Assembly (NCBI GenBank): GCA_964622545.1
Contig: CAZUQM010000004.1
Coordinates: 62,001 to 126,000, forward strand
Direction of reading: 5' to 3'
DNA from: JAFGLZ01 sp964622545
GTDB taxonomy: Bacteria > Planctomycetota > Phycisphaerae > UBA1845 > JAFGLZ01
DNA length: 64,000 nt
The notes under the pieces are model-generated. The model was given only the letters and a program-made list of their open reading frames with translations. It ran no database searches and was not told where the DNA came from. Positions 33,340 to 42,637 of the stretch are shown piece after piece; position 1 is the first letter of the stretch, and every line of letters begins with the position of its first letter. The translations under genes were made by a program, and so were the position numbers.

Positions 33340-35961
33340 ATGATGATGCGTTTGATCGACGGCCGTTGGATGACGACGGTGATGGCCATCCTCGTCTCGT
33401 GCCAGACCGTCTGGGCGGGCGGGTGGATCTGGGGTGATCGCGAGGCGATCGCGCCGAAGAACCGGTTCACGTATTTCCGCAAGGTGGTCGACCTGAACGA
33501 GCTGCCCGCCGACGCGACACTGCTGTTCGCGGCCGACAGCAACGCGCGGCTCTGGATCAACGGCAAGGCGGTGCGTCGGAAGGTCGCCCGCTATCACGAG
33601 GAGCAGATCACGGCCGAGGTCGTCCACGCCGGACCGTACCTGAAGAAGGGCAAGAACGTCTTCGTCGTGCTGCACCACAACTGGGGCGACCTGATCACGT
33701 TCCAGCGGACGGGCAACAAGCACGCGGGGCTGTTCATCGACAGTCGCTTTGTGCGGACGGACGCGTCGTGGCGGTGGCTGACCGCGCCGAGCATCGTGCC
33801 GCAGCACAAGCAGGTCGTCGGCGTGATCGGCGACAAGCGAATCCGCTACGCCCAGATCGTCGACATGCAGAAGGCCCTCCGCGGTGACATCCACGCGGCC
33901 GGCTTCGACGACGGCGATTGGAAGACAGCGTACGTCGTCGAGAAGGGCCCGTGGCCCGACAAGCCGGAGGCCGTGGAGACGCCCGGGCAGCGCGAGTATC
34001 TCGTCGAGCCGATGTCGGTGCTCAACGCGGGCTCGCTCAAGCCCGCCCAGGGCATCTCGGACGATCCGCATTCGATGGCCAAGGGGATTCGCACGGCCGA
34101 GTACCAGCCGAACGAGGGCGCCGTTCGCGCCGCCGAAGGGCTGCTCAGCGGCGAGCCGTGTGCCATCGAAGGTCGCGCCGGCGATTCGCGGTACATCACA
34201 TTCGACTTCGCCAGGCCCGTGCACGGCTATCCGGTCTTACGCGTCACGGCCGCACCCGCCGACACCGTCGTCGACGTCGGCTTCTGCGAGATCGCCCGCG
34301 CGCTCTACGACGGCAAGGCGCACGTCAAGCCCGACGGCTGGATCAACACCGAGGGCGTGGTCGGCCCAGGCTACGCCGATCGCGTCATCACCCGCGCCGG
34401 CGCGCAGGCGATCGAGCTACCCGACGAGCGGACGGCTCGCTGGATGAGCGTGCACGTCCACTTCCGTACCGACGGCAAGCTCGTCCTCAACGGCGTGGGC
34501 ATCGTCAAGAGCCAGTACCCGATCGAGCCGGTCGGCACCTTCCAGTGCGGTGACGAGCGGATCGACCAGATCGTCAAGCTGTGCCTCATCCACGCCGAGG
34601 TCACGATGACCGACGCCTACGTCGACACGCCCGGCCGCGAGGACGGCCAGTGGATCGAGGACGATCGACCTCGGGCGCAGCTCGCGGCTTCGTGGTTGGA
34701 CGACGACAGGCTCCGGCAGCTTCTGATCCGTACCCACGCCCAGGGTCAATGGCCGACGGGCAACCTGCACCCGTTCTCGCCGAGCAACTTCCCGGGCAAG
34801 GGCATGTTCCAGGCCAGCTACGACTGGAGCGTCCAGTGGGTGGCGGCCATCTACGACGACTACATGTGGACGGGCCAGACCGACCGCATCGAGCGGTACT
34901 GGGAGAACATCGGCAAGTACTGGGACAACGTGCTCTCGCACGTCGACGAGAGCGGGGTGTGGAAGGCCCAACACGTCTTGGCCGACATTCGCGTCGGCGT
35001 CCATCCGCGCCAAGGACAATCCAGCGGCATCGTCACGCCGTGGATCATCGAGCGGTTGCGGTGGTCGGCCGAGATGGCTCGCGCGATCGGCAAGCAGGAC
35101 CAGGCCCGGGCGTGGGACGCGACGGCCGACAAGATGACCCAGGCCTTTCGCAAGGTGCACCTGGTACCGGCCTTGAACGGCGTGCCCGTTCACGTCGCCG
35201 ACGTCTACGACCCGGCCAAGCCCGACATGACGAACCGGGGCTACAGCCAGGCGGGCCAGACGATCGCCATCACGGCCGGCCTGCTGACCGACAAGGAGGC
35301 CCTGGCCGACGTGGATTACGCCTTTCCCGCACCGGCCGGTTCGCCGCCCGAGGGCGTGACGCGATGGAACAACCCGACGTACGGCTATCGCGTGCTGCGG
35401 ACGCTGTCGCACGTCGGCCGTTACGAGCGAGCGGTGGCCCACCTGAAGGAACGTTACGCGCCGTACCTTCCCGGGCATCCGCGTAATCCGACGCCGTCCG
35501 AGTTGCAGGGACCCTACGGCGGACCGCTGCCGGAGTACTGGGTCAGCCGCGAGGACCTGGGCCTTAAACCCGGCGAGATCGACCGCGCCCAGCCCCGCGA
35601 CGAGACCGGCTCGCACGGATGGGGCGCCGTGCCGCTGCTCTGGATGCACGACACGGTCCTGGGCGTGACGATCACGAAGCCAGGCGGTTGCCAGATCGAC
35701 ATCGCACCCAAGCCGGCGGGCTTCCCGTACGTCGCGGGCCACACGCAGACGCCGAAGGGCCTGGTGTGGGTCTACTGGGACCCGCAGCAGTGGACGCTCG
35801 AGGTGACGATCCCCGACGGCGTGCAGGCCGAGGTCGTCATGCCGCCGTGCTGCAAGGGCAAGCGTGTCCGCGTCCTCCGCAAGGCCGGCGAGGTCGCGCG
35901 TCGCGACCCGATGAGCTTCACGCTGAACCACGGCGGGACGTACGCGTTTGGAGTGAGGTGA
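33340..35961 (+). CDS. Secreted alpha-L-rhamnosidase-like glycoside hydrolase (GH78)
   Basis: An 873-residue exported protein; the signal peptide ends near VWAG at about residue 26. The N-terminal beta-sandwich (residues about 30-400) has the typical segment ATLLFAADSNARLWINGK. The catalytic (alpha/alpha)6 barrel starts near residue 405; DAYVDTPGREDGQWIEDDR at about 423-442 aligns with the GH78 segment that carries the general acid, and GSHGWGAVPLLWM near 757 with the conserved C-terminal block. A final beta domain follows (PAGFPYVAGHTQTPKGLV). The enzyme likely releases rhamnose from pectin, ulvan-like or flavonoid glycosides. Three successive ATG codons follow an AGGAG, so the start is uncertain by up to two codons. 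Confidence 0.83.
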   Translation: MMMRLIDGRWMTTVMAILVSCQTVWAGGWIWGDREAIAPKNRFTYFRKVVDLNELPADATLLFAADSNARLWINGKAVRRKVARYHEEQITAEVVHAGPYLKKGKNVFVVLHHNWGDLITFQRTGNKHAGLFIDSRFVRTDASWRWLTAPSIVPQHKQVVGVIGDKRIRYAQIVDMQKALRGDIHAAGFDDGDWKTAYVVEKGPWPDKPEAVETPGQREYLVEPMSVLNAGSLKPAQGISDDPHSMAKGIRTAEYQPNEGAVRAAEGLLSGEPCAIEGRAGDSRYITFDFARPVHGYPVLRVTAAPADTVVDVGFCEIARALYDGKAHVKPDGWINTEGVVGPGYADRVITRAGAQAIELPDERTARWMSVHVHFRTDGKLVLNGVGIVKSQYPIEPVGTFQCGDERIDQIVKLCLIHAEVTMTDAYVDTPGREDGQWIEDDRPRAQLAASWLDDDRLRQLLIRTHAQGQWPTGNLHPFSPSNFPGKGMFQASYDWSVQWVAAIYDDYMWTGQTDRIERYWENIGKYWDNVLSHVDESGVWKAQHVLADIRVGVHPRQGQSSGIVTPWIIERLRWSAEMARAIGKQDQARAWDATADKMTQAFRKVHLVPALNGVPVHVADVYDPAKPDMTNRGYSQAGQTIAITAGLLTDKEALADVDYAFPAPAGSPPEGVTRWNNPTYGYRVLRTLSHVGRYERAVAHLKERYAPYLPGHPRNPTPSELQGPYGGPLPEYWVSREDLGLKPGEIDRAQPRDETGSHGWGAVPLLWMHDTVLGVTITKPGGCQIDIAPKPAGFPYVAGHTQTPKGLVWVYWDPQQWTLEVTIPDGVQAEVVMPPCCKGKRVRVLRKAGEVARRDPMSFTLNHGGTYAFGVR

Positions 35962-36055
35962 CCGAGTCTGCAACCTTCCGGTTGCCCTTGTAGTGGGAGA
36001 TAGCCAAACACCATGGTTGTCTGGTATCCTGAGCTCACGAGAGGTTGACTGGTCT

Positions 36056-36280
36056 ATGAGATTCTCGCGCATCACGATCAATCCTTCCGTTTGTACAGGG
36101 AAGCCCTGCATTCGCGACCTGAGGTTTCCCGTTTCCCGACTGATCGGATTGCTTGCTGCGGGAGAGACCAAAGAATCCATCCTGTCGGCCTACCCTTATC
36201 TTGAGACCGAGGATATTACTGAAGCGCTTCAATACGCGGCCTACTTGGCCGATGACGACACAGTTGAAGTGGCCTCATGA
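36056..36280 (+). CDS. DUF433 domain antitoxin (second copy)
   Basis: A 74-residue DUF433 protein with INPSVCTGKPCIRDLRFPVSRLIGLLA at residues 8-34 and PYLETEDITEALQYAAYLA at about 47-65. It belongs to a different subtype from the copy at 16715 (shorter, with the GKPCIRD form). The ATG at 36056 was chosen because the conserved motif begins at the usual distance. Its stop overlaps the ATG of the following DUF5615 gene (ATGA). Confidence 0.87.
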   Translation: MRFSRITINPSVCTGKPCIRDLRFPVSRLIGLLAAGETKESILSAYPYLETEDITEALQYAAYLADDDTVEVAS

Positions 36281-36645
36281 AGTTCCTAGTCGACATGCCA
36301 CTTTCGCCCCGTACCGCCGAATGATTGCGACAAGAGGGGCACGACGCAGCACACGCGGCAGAGATCCGCATGGATCGTGCCGAAGATATAGCGATCTTGG
36401 AACGGGCAGTGGAGGAACACCGGGTCATCATCACTGCCGATCTCGATTTCCCACGCCTTCTTGCCATTATGGAGAGCACTGGACCTGGGCAAGTGCTGTT
36501 TCGCGGCGGCAACTTCAGCGAGGCAGAGGTGCTTGATCGCCTGAGTGCTGTTCTGCGCACGGTTCCTCACGAGGAACTGCCAAGATGCGTCGTTGTCATG
36601 GAGCGCTTCAGGATACGGTGCCGATGGCTGCCTCTCGAGTCCTGA
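36277..36645 (+). pseudogene. DUF5615 PIN-like toxin with in-frame TGA
   Basis: Reading from the ATG at 36277 gives MKFLVDMPLSPRTAE, then TGA at 36322-36324, then in the same frame LRQEGHDAAHAAEIRMDRAED onward to 36645. Family members normally have Trp at this place (AEWLRQEGHDA), so a single TGG to TGA change (or a sequencing error) explains the stop. The N-terminal piece holds the first catalytic Asp (D6), and the second piece holds ITADLDFPRL, so neither alone should be an active RNase. The DUF433 antitoxin upstream is intact. A TTG directly after the stop could allow restart without D6. Confidence 0.8.
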
Positions 36646-36735
36646 CCGTTCGGAAAAGGTCCGAACTGGCTGTACTCTGAACTGGCTGAGCCCCAACGAA
36701 AGACATCGGCCACTTGGGTGGCCAAGGAGCACCCC

Positions 36736-38043
36736 ATGCAAACCCCCATCCTCTACGACAAGGCCGCCCTGGCGGTCGAACACGACGAGACGTGGGACGT
36801 CCTGCGAGCCGGTCACGCCGCGGTGATTGCCGATCAGGCCCGCGCGGTCGCCGACGCCCTGGCCAGGCCGATCGATTCGCCGCCGCTGTCGGAGATCGCC
36901 CGGGCCAAGGGCGGCGGCCAGGTCGTGATCGTCATCAGCGACATCACGCGCCCCGTGCCGAACCGCGTGATCCTGCCGCCGATCCTCGACGTCCTGCATA
37001 CGGCCGGCATCGAACGCGACGCCATCACCATCCTCATCGCCACGGGAATGCATCGTCCCAGCACGCCCGAGGAGCGGCTCGAGCTGGTCGGGCCCGAGAT
37101 CGTCGAGCGGTACCGCATCGTCGACCACAAGGCCGAGGCCGAGGACGAGCAGGTCAAGCTGCCCGAGCCGACGTCCAGCGGCACGACCGTCTACGTCGAC
37201 AGGCTCTACGCCGAGGCCGACCTGAAGATCGTCACCGGCTTCATCGAGCCGCACTTCATGGCCGGCTTCAGCGGCGGCCGCAAGGCCGTCTGCCCGGGAC
37301 TGGTCAATCTCGAGACGATCCAGAAGTTCCACAGCCCGGAGTTCCTCGAGGCCCCGAAGGCGACGTTCGGCGTGCTCGAGGGCAACCCCTGCCACGCCGA
37401 GGCCCTGGAGGTCGCGCGCCGCGTCGGCATCGACTTCCTCGTCAATGTCACGGTCACCACCGACCAGGAGATCACGGGCGTCTACGCGGGCGATTTCGAG
37501 GCCGCCCACGAGGCCGGCTGCCGGGCCGTGATCGAAACGATGGGCATCGAGGTGCGGCAACAGTACGACATCGTCGTCACGTGCGGCGGCGGGTACCCGC
37601 TCGACACGACGTTCTACCAGACCGTCAAGGGTATGTGCTTCGCCGAACCGTTCGTCAAACCGGGCGGGACGATGGTGATCGCCTCGGGCTGTGCCCAGGG
37701 CATCGGCAGCGACGTCTACCAGGACATCATGCGCCGCTACGCGGGCGGCGGTTGGGAGCAGTTCATCGCCGACATCCAGGCCAGCGACCGCGTCGAGAAG
37801 GACCAGTGGGAGTACGAGATGCAGTGCCGCGTGCTGCGAAAGGTCGGCGTCGACGGGCTGATCTTCGTCACCGACGGCGCCGATGCGGCGACGCTCCGCG
37901 ACTGCTCGGTCACACCGGCCGAGGGCTGCGGCCAGGCGCCGGCCCAGCAGATCCTCAACGACGCCTTGGCCGGCCTGTCGCAGAGCCGGCCCGAGGCGAC
38001 CAAGGCGATCATCCCGACCGGCCCGTACATCCTGCCGAGGTGA
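36736..38043 (+). CDS. LarA-family (DUF2088) nickel-dependent racemase-like protein
   Basis: A 435-residue cytoplasmic protein of the lactate racemase LarA family. The residues that hold the nickel-pincer cofactor are conserved: H106 (ATGMHR), H173 and K183 (EPHFMAGFSGGRKAV) and H199 (KFHSPEF), matching H108, H174, K184 and H200 of Lactobacillus LarA. Many LarA homologues racemise or epimerise other 2-hydroxy acids, including sugar acids, so lactate is not assured. The cofactor genes larB, larC and larE are not in the window. The ATG at 36736 has AAGGAG; an in-frame GTG at 36718 is less likely. Confidence 0.85.
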   Translation: MQTPILYDKAALAVEHDETWDVLRAGHAAVIADQARAVADALARPIDSPPLSEIARAKGGGQVVIVISDITRPVPNRVILPPILDVLHTAGIERDAITILIATGMHRPSTPEERLELVGPEIVERYRIVDHKAEAEDEQVKLPEPTSSGTTVYVDRLYAEADLKIVTGFIEPHFMAGFSGGRKAVCPGLVNLETIQKFHSPEFLEAPKATFGVLEGNPCHAEALEVARRVGIDFLVNVTVTTDQEITGVYAGDFEAAHEAGCRAVIETMGIEVRQQYDIVVTCGGGYPLDTTFYQTVKGMCFAEPFVKPGGTMVIASGCAQGIGSDVYQDIMRRYAGGGWEQFIADIQASDRVEKDQWEYEMQCRVLRKVGVDGLIFVTDGADAATLRDCSVTPAEGCGQAPAQQILNDALAGLSQSRPEATKAIIPTGPYILPR

Positions 38044-38060
38044 CGTCGCGTCCGCCCCGC

Positions 38061-38088
38061 TTGATTTGGCCCGCCGGTGCCCTATCCT
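38061..38088 (+). promoter_or_regulatory. Putative promoter upstream of the DUF1566 gene
   Basis: TTGATT at 38061-38066 and TATCCT at 38083-38088 with a 16-base spacer, about 155 bases before the DUF1566 start and just after the LarA-like gene. Confidence 0.35.
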
Positions 38089-38243
38089 AGAAGGACCGAC
38101 GGGGTGGCTTGGTTGGGCTGACAGAGGGGCGCGACCTCGGTCGGTTTTCAGGAGATTCATCGAAACGACGTGACCGGTGGTCCCGGTGTGCCCGACGGTA
38201 AGGGCATCCCAGATCGGTCACGACTGAGCGGAGTTGGTGAGCG

Positions 38244-38654
38244 ATGGCCGAATCAACGCAGGTCGAGCAGGTTCTGGTGGACAACGGTGACGGCACGGTG
38301 ACCGACAACAAGTCGGGCCTGATGTGGCAGAAGGACGACGCCGGGCCGATGGATTGGAAGCAGGCCGTCGCCACCTGCGAGCAGCTCAACCTGGCCGGTA
38401 AGAGCGACTGGCGGCTGCCCGACCTGAACGAGCTGAAGGGCCTGTACAAGGCCGTGACCGACGACGAGAAGCTGATCGACCGCCGGGTCGAGCCGTTCAC
38501 CTGGACGGGCGACCGATACTGGTCCTCCAAAGTGGTTCCTCCCTACAACGCGGCCTTTCTGCTCCACTTCGTCGGCGGCAGCATGCCGTGGGAGTTCAAG
38601 GTCAGCACGTTCCACGTCCGCGCCGTACGCGGTCCGGACAAGGACCAGGCCTGA
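38244..38654 (+). CDS. DUF1566 (Lcl C-terminal-like) domain protein
   Basis: A 136-residue protein containing one DUF1566 domain: VDNGDGTVTDNKSGLMWQKDD at residues 12-32, the central DWRLPDLNELKGL near 52-64 and YWSSKVVPPYNAAF near 92-105, ending with HVRAVRGPD. The fold resembles formylglycine-generating or C-type lectin-like modules, and its function is unknown. No signal peptide is visible. The Shine-Dalgarno is weak (GGTGAGCG). Confidence 0.8.
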   Translation: MAESTQVEQVLVDNGDGTVTDNKSGLMWQKDDAGPMDWKQAVATCEQLNLAGKSDWRLPDLNELKGLYKAVTDDEKLIDRRVEPFTWTGDRYWSSKVVPPYNAAFLLHFVGGSMPWEFKVSTFHVRAVRGPDKDQA

Positions 38655-38826
38655 CACGCCTTCGAGTGGCTTTCGCAACCGTGCGGCCGAGCGATGCGGT
38701 TCCCGCCGCGCTTCGGTTGCTTATCCCTTGCCGCGCCGGAATAATGCCACCATGTCGCGCCGGCACCGACCGCTTTGTTGCGGCGCCGCCGGTTATCCCG
38801 CAACGCAACGTCGTAGGAGACGACCC

Positions 38827-39957
38827 ATGCTGACATCCGCGTGTGCGCTACTGGTCCTGGCCTCGTCCGCCTGGGGTGCCAAGAGCGACCCGGGCGACGC
38901 CGCACTCCAACCCGCCCCGGTCATCATGAATCCCGGCCCGAAGCACGCCAGCGAGAACCGCCTCTGGCAGGGCATCCCGGGACTCGAGCGGGCCGCCAAC
39001 GGACGGCTCTGGGCCTGCTGGTACACCGGCGGCAAGGGCGAGGGCGGCTCCAACTACACCGTGCTCTACACGAGCGACGACGACGGCAAGACCTGGAGCG
39101 GACCGGTGCTCGTCGTCGACCCGCCCGATCCGGTGCGCTCGTTCGACCCGTGCCTCTGGCACGACCCGACCGGCAAGCTATGGCTGTTCTGGGCGCAGAG
39201 CTACCACCTCTTCGACGGCCGGGCCGGCGTGTGGGCCATCACCACCACCGAGTCGGACCAGCCCAAGCCGACGTGGACCAAACCCCGTCGCATCGCCAAC
39301 GGCATCATGATGAACAAGCCGACCGTCCTGTCCGACGGCACGTGGGCCCTGCCGACGGCAATCTGGCCCCGGAAGCCGCTGCGGCCCGACATGGCCGCCC
39401 AGCGGTATCCGAACCTGACGATCACCAAGGACCAGGGCAAGACGTTCCAGCTCATCCGCGGGCCCGACATCCCGGGCCGGAGCATCGACGAGCACATGCT
39501 CATCGAGCGCAAGGACGGTAGCTGGTGGATGCTCGTCCGCATGCCCTACGGCATCGCCGAGGTCACCTCGACCGATCGCGGCAAGACGTGGTCCAAGCCC
39601 GTCAAGTCGGACATCAAAGGGCCGAACGCCCGGTTCTTCATCCGCCGGCTCGACTCGGGCAAGCTGCTGCTGGTGAATCACTACAAGTTCACGAAACGAT
39701 CCCACATGACGGCCTCGTTGAGCGACGACGAGGGCAAGACGTGGTACGGCCATCTGTTGCTCGATCCGCGCAAACACGTCTCGTATCCCGACGGCGTGCA
39801 GGCGCCCAACGGCACGATCTACATCACGTACGACCGCAGCCGCGGCGGCGCCAAGGAAATCCTGATGGCCGTCTTCACCGAGCGGGACGTCGCGGCCGGC
39901 AAGTGCGTCAGCGAGCACGCCCGGCTGAAGGTGCTGATCGACAAGGCGGGCCAGTGA
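38827..39957 (+). CDS. Secreted Asp-box (BNR) sialidase-like protein
   Basis: A 376-residue exported protein; the signal peptide MLTSACALLVLASSAWGA ends near residue 18. Three clear Asp-boxes are present: YTSDDDGKTWSGP, TSTDRGKTWSKP and LSDDEGKTWYG, within a six-bladed propeller of the sialidase superfamily (family of planctomycete exo-alpha-sialidase-like proteins). No GH33 Arg-Ile-Pro motif is evident, so the substrate is open. The start at 38827 follows AGGAG; the upstream open frame to 38728 has no support. The next two genes follow closely, suggesting an operon. Confidence 0.82.
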   Translation: MLTSACALLVLASSAWGAKSDPGDAALQPAPVIMNPGPKHASENRLWQGIPGLERAANGRLWACWYTGGKGEGGSNYTVLYTSDDDGKTWSGPVLVVDPPDPVRSFDPCLWHDPTGKLWLFWAQSYHLFDGRAGVWAITTTESDQPKPTWTKPRRIANGIMMNKPTVLSDGTWALPTAIWPRKPLRPDMAAQRYPNLTITKDQGKTFQLIRGPDIPGRSIDEHMLIERKDGSWWMLVRMPYGIAEVTSTDRGKTWSKPVKSDIKGPNARFFIRRLDSGKLLLVNHYKFTKRSHMTASLSDDEGKTWYGHLLLDPRKHVSYPDGVQAPNGTIYITYDRSRGGAKEILMAVFTERDVAAGKCVSEHARLKVLIDKAGQ

Positions 39958-39993
39958 TCCCAGCGCCGTCGGTCGAGCGGGACGGAGGTAGCC

Positions 39994-41193
39994 ATGCAAC
40001 CCTTCGGAAGCGTGACGATGGCGTGCATCGTGCTTGTGACGGTCGGTGTCGGCCTGCGAGCCTCGGGTGAGGAGCGACCAACACGCCGACGAAGCCCGCC
40101 GCCGGAGATCCACAGCGCGTGGGACGATCTTCTGGCCGGGGTCGAGACCAAGGACGACTGGCTGGCTCACAAGGCCGAGCTCCGCCGGCGCTACCTCGCC
40201 CTCATCCGCGACGACCAGAAACCCGCCAAACCGCCGCTGAACCTTAAGACGCACGAGTCCGTCGTCGTCGACGGCGCATACACCCGCAAGCTCATCAGCT
40301 ACAACGTCGAGGCCGACGAAAGGGCCCACGCCTTCCTGGGCGTCCCGCTCGAGCTCGACGGGCCGGCGCCGGGCATCGTCGCCCTGCACGGCACGTACCC
40401 GCACGGCAAGGAGCGCAACGCCGGGCTGGAGGCCGACCCGAACAAGGCCTACCTCGACCACCTCGCCAGACGCGGGTATGTGGTCATCGCGCCCGACCAT
40501 TTCGTGGCCGGTCATCGCATCCCCCCGGAAGGTCCCTACGAGACCGGGCGGTTCTACGAGAAGCATCCGGAGTGGACGGCCGTCGGCAAGTTCACCTACG
40601 AGCACGCGATCGCCATCGACGTCCTGCAATCGCTCAAGGAGGTCGCCCCCGATCGGATCGGCGCGATGGGGCACTCGCTGGGCGGACACGGCACCTTCTT
40701 CCTGGCCGCCTACGACGAGCGAGTCAAGGCGTCGGCCTGCAACTGCGGCGGCTCGTTCTTCCGCTTCAATCCGGGCGTGGAGGCCTGGGCCCGCGACCGC
40801 TGGTACGTCTACATCAAGCACATCCGGCCTATCCTGCTGGCCGGTAAGCTGCCGCCGATCGACATGCACGAGATCATCGCGCTGATCGCCCCACGGGCGT
40901 TCCTGGACGTCTCGGGCCTCAACGACGGCAACCCGCTGAAGCAGCGTCAGCGGCTGCTGATGAACATGACGATCATGGACGCCTACACGTTGGAGGGCGC
41001 GCCGCAGAACTTCGCCTTCTACGTCCACGGCCAGGGGCATTCCATCAACCATGAGTCGCGGCAGCTCATCTACGGCTGGCTGGACAAGCACCTCAAGCCG
41101 CCCGAGGCCACGCGAGCGACGTTGGTGGGCCAAGGATCACGACACCGACCTGCCTTGTCCGAAGGGCTACCGCCCGGGAGAGTCACCCCATGA
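39994..41193 (+). CDS. Secreted alpha/beta hydrolase (dienelactone hydrolase-like)
   Basis: A 399-residue protein with an N-terminal signal sequence (hydrophobic residues about 8-22, ending near RASG). The alpha/beta hydrolase core shows PGIVALHGTYPHGKE (oxyanion region), the nucleophile elbow GHSLGGHG near residue 228 and a final histidine in HGQGHSINHE near 350. The order fits the dienelactone hydrolase or acetylxylan esterase-like group common in planctomycete polysaccharide loci; the substrate is unknown. The ATG follows GGAGG. Its stop overlaps the start of the next gene (ATGA), so the two are translationally coupled. Confidence 0.78.
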   Translation: MQPFGSVTMACIVLVTVGVGLRASGEERPTRRRSPPPEIHSAWDDLLAGVETKDDWLAHKAELRRRYLALIRDDQKPAKPPLNLKTHESVVVDGAYTRKLISYNVEADERAHAFLGVPLELDGPAPGIVALHGTYPHGKERNAGLEADPNKAYLDHLARRGYVVIAPDHFVAGHRIPPEGPYETGRFYEKHPEWTAVGKFTYEHAIAIDVLQSLKEVAPDRIGAMGHSLGGHGTFFLAAYDERVKASACNCGGSFFRFNPGVEAWARDRWYVYIKHIRPILLAGKLPPIDMHEIIALIAPRAFLDVSGLNDGNPLKQRQRLLMNMTIMDAYTLEGAPQNFAFYVHGQGHSINHESRQLIYGWLDKHLKPPEATRATLVGQGSRHRPALSEGLPPGRVTP

Positions 41194-42419
41194 GACGTCT
41201 GCACCGTTTCGCCACGATGATGGTGTGCCTGCTTTCGCCATGTGTGGCGCACTCGCTTGAGGGCGCCCCCTTCGTCCAGGATCGGTTCGCGATCGGCTTC
41301 TGGGTCGATCCGCCGATGGACGAACGCGGCGACGAGCGCTACCGCGAGATCGCCGAGGCCCACTTCACGCTGGTCATCGGTGGCTTCGGCGCCCGGACGC
41401 GCGAGCAGGTCACCCGCCAGGTGGCGCTCTGCGAGAAGTACAACCTCCGCTGCCTGATCAAGCGGGCCTGGGACGACCCGAGCCAACTGCCCGACTCCCC
41501 GGCCGTGTGGGGCTACATGATCCGCGACGAGCCGCCTGCAGGCGACTTCGCCAAGCTGCGCGAGCAGTGTGACGCGATCCGAAAGGTCCGCCCCGGTAAG
41601 GTCTGCTACATCAACCTGCTGCCCAACTACGCCAACGCCAAGCAACTCGGCACGACGACGTACGAAGAGCACGTGCGGCGGTTCGTCGACGTGGTCGAAC
41701 CGACCGTACTCAGCATGGATCACTACCCCACCATGCGACCCGACCGTGACACGCGCGACGCCTACTGCAGGAACCTCGAGGTGCTGCGCGTCGAGGCCCT
41801 CCGCAAGGGCATCCCATTCTGGAACTTCTTCAACACGATGCCGTTCGGCCCGCACCTCGATCCGACCGAGGCCCAGCTCCGCTGGCAGATCTTCACCTCG
41901 ATCGCCTATGGGGCCAAGGGCGTGCTCTATTTCTGCTACTACACGCCGCTGAGCCACGAGTTCCCCAAGGGCGGGGCGATCATCCGGCGCGACGGTCTGC
42001 GGACGCGACACTACGACCAGGCCAAACGGATCAACGCGGTCATCCGCCGCCTCGGGCCGACGCTCATGAAGCTGACGAGCACGGGCGTACGACGCGTGCC
42101 CCGCAACGCACATGCCACGGAGCTGCTGGCCGGAACGGGTATCGACGCGATCACGAAGGGTAACTATCTGGTGGGCACGTTCAGGCACGACGACGGCCGG
42201 CGCGCGGTGATGCTGAACAACGACGATTTCGCCTACGTGGCCTGGCCGACGGTCACGTTCGACGTGCCGGCCGCGAAGGTGGTCGAGGTCTGTCCGAAGA
42301 CGGGCAAGCAGGTGCCCCTGCTCGACGACAGCCCGAACATGGACGGCATGCAACTGTCGATCGATGCCGGGATGGGGCGACTCTTTCTCCTGCCGGACCA
42401 GGCCGACCCGGCCCCGTAG
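41190..42419 (+). CDS. Secreted glycosidase-like TIM-barrel protein
   Basis: A 409-residue protein with a signal peptide (MRRLHRFATMMVCLLSPCVAHS). The pattern of alternating strands and helices, with AVWGYMIRDEPPAGDF near residue 110, LSMDHYPTM near 172 and a YGAKGVLYFCYY strand near 245, fits a (beta/alpha)8 glycoside hydrolase of the GH42/GH-A-like type; D and E in IRDEPP may be catalytic. A C-terminal beta domain follows from about 310. I cannot name the GH family. It overlaps the upstream hydrolase by four bases. Confidence 0.65.
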   Translation: MRRLHRFATMMVCLLSPCVAHSLEGAPFVQDRFAIGFWVDPPMDERGDERYREIAEAHFTLVIGGFGARTREQVTRQVALCEKYNLRCLIKRAWDDPSQLPDSPAVWGYMIRDEPPAGDFAKLREQCDAIRKVRPGKVCYINLLPNYANAKQLGTTTYEEHVRRFVDVVEPTVLSMDHYPTMRPDRDTRDAYCRNLEVLRVEALRKGIPFWNFFNTMPFGPHLDPTEAQLRWQIFTSIAYGAKGVLYFCYYTPLSHEFPKGGAIIRRDGLRTRHYDQAKRINAVIRRLGPTLMKLTSTGVRRVPRNAHATELLAGTGIDAITKGNYLVGTFRHDDGRRAVMLNNDDFAYVAWPTVTFDVPAAKVVEVCPKTGKQVPLLDDSPNMDGMQLSIDAGMGRLFLLPDQADPAP

Positions 42420-42474
42420 CGGCCGTTCCCACGCCATGGCGGGTTTCCAAGCAGATCCCAGTCTCCAACACAAC

Positions 42475-42637
42475 TGAGTCTGTCGGTTGCCCAGCTTCGG
42501 AGCCGCCGGCGCCGGCGCGACGGTCAAGGAGCGTTGCTGTTCAAGCGCTCCAACGACACAGCTCCCTGACGGTCGCTGCTCTGAGCGGCGTCTCGCCCTC
42601 CCGACGGGCGCCCACAAAGACAAGTGTAGTCGGGTAC
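42475..42637. repeat. Dispersed repeat element, single-unit form
   Basis: Same element as 30110-30345 with one core unit: GAGTCTGTCGGTTG, CCCAGCTTCGG, GCGACGGTCAAGGAGCGTTG and then an imperfect inverted half reading GCTCCCTGACGGTCGC. The arms can form a long hairpin. It lies between convergent genes. Confidence 0.8.

Noticed and set aside
34417..36180. 587-codon minus-strand frame opposite the GH78-like gene
   Set aside because: A shadow frame from high GC at third codon positions. It is rich in Arg, Asp, Val and Leu, has no recognisable domain and lies opposite a convincing gene.
36286..38160. 624-codon minus-strand frame opposite the LarA-like gene
   Set aside because: Antisense shadow without motifs. 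The plus-strand gene has all LarA nickel-site residues.
39178..41133. 651-codon minus-strand frame opposite the Asp-box and hydrolase genes
   Set aside because: Antisense shadow without domain signals; both plus-strand genes have signal peptides and family motifs.
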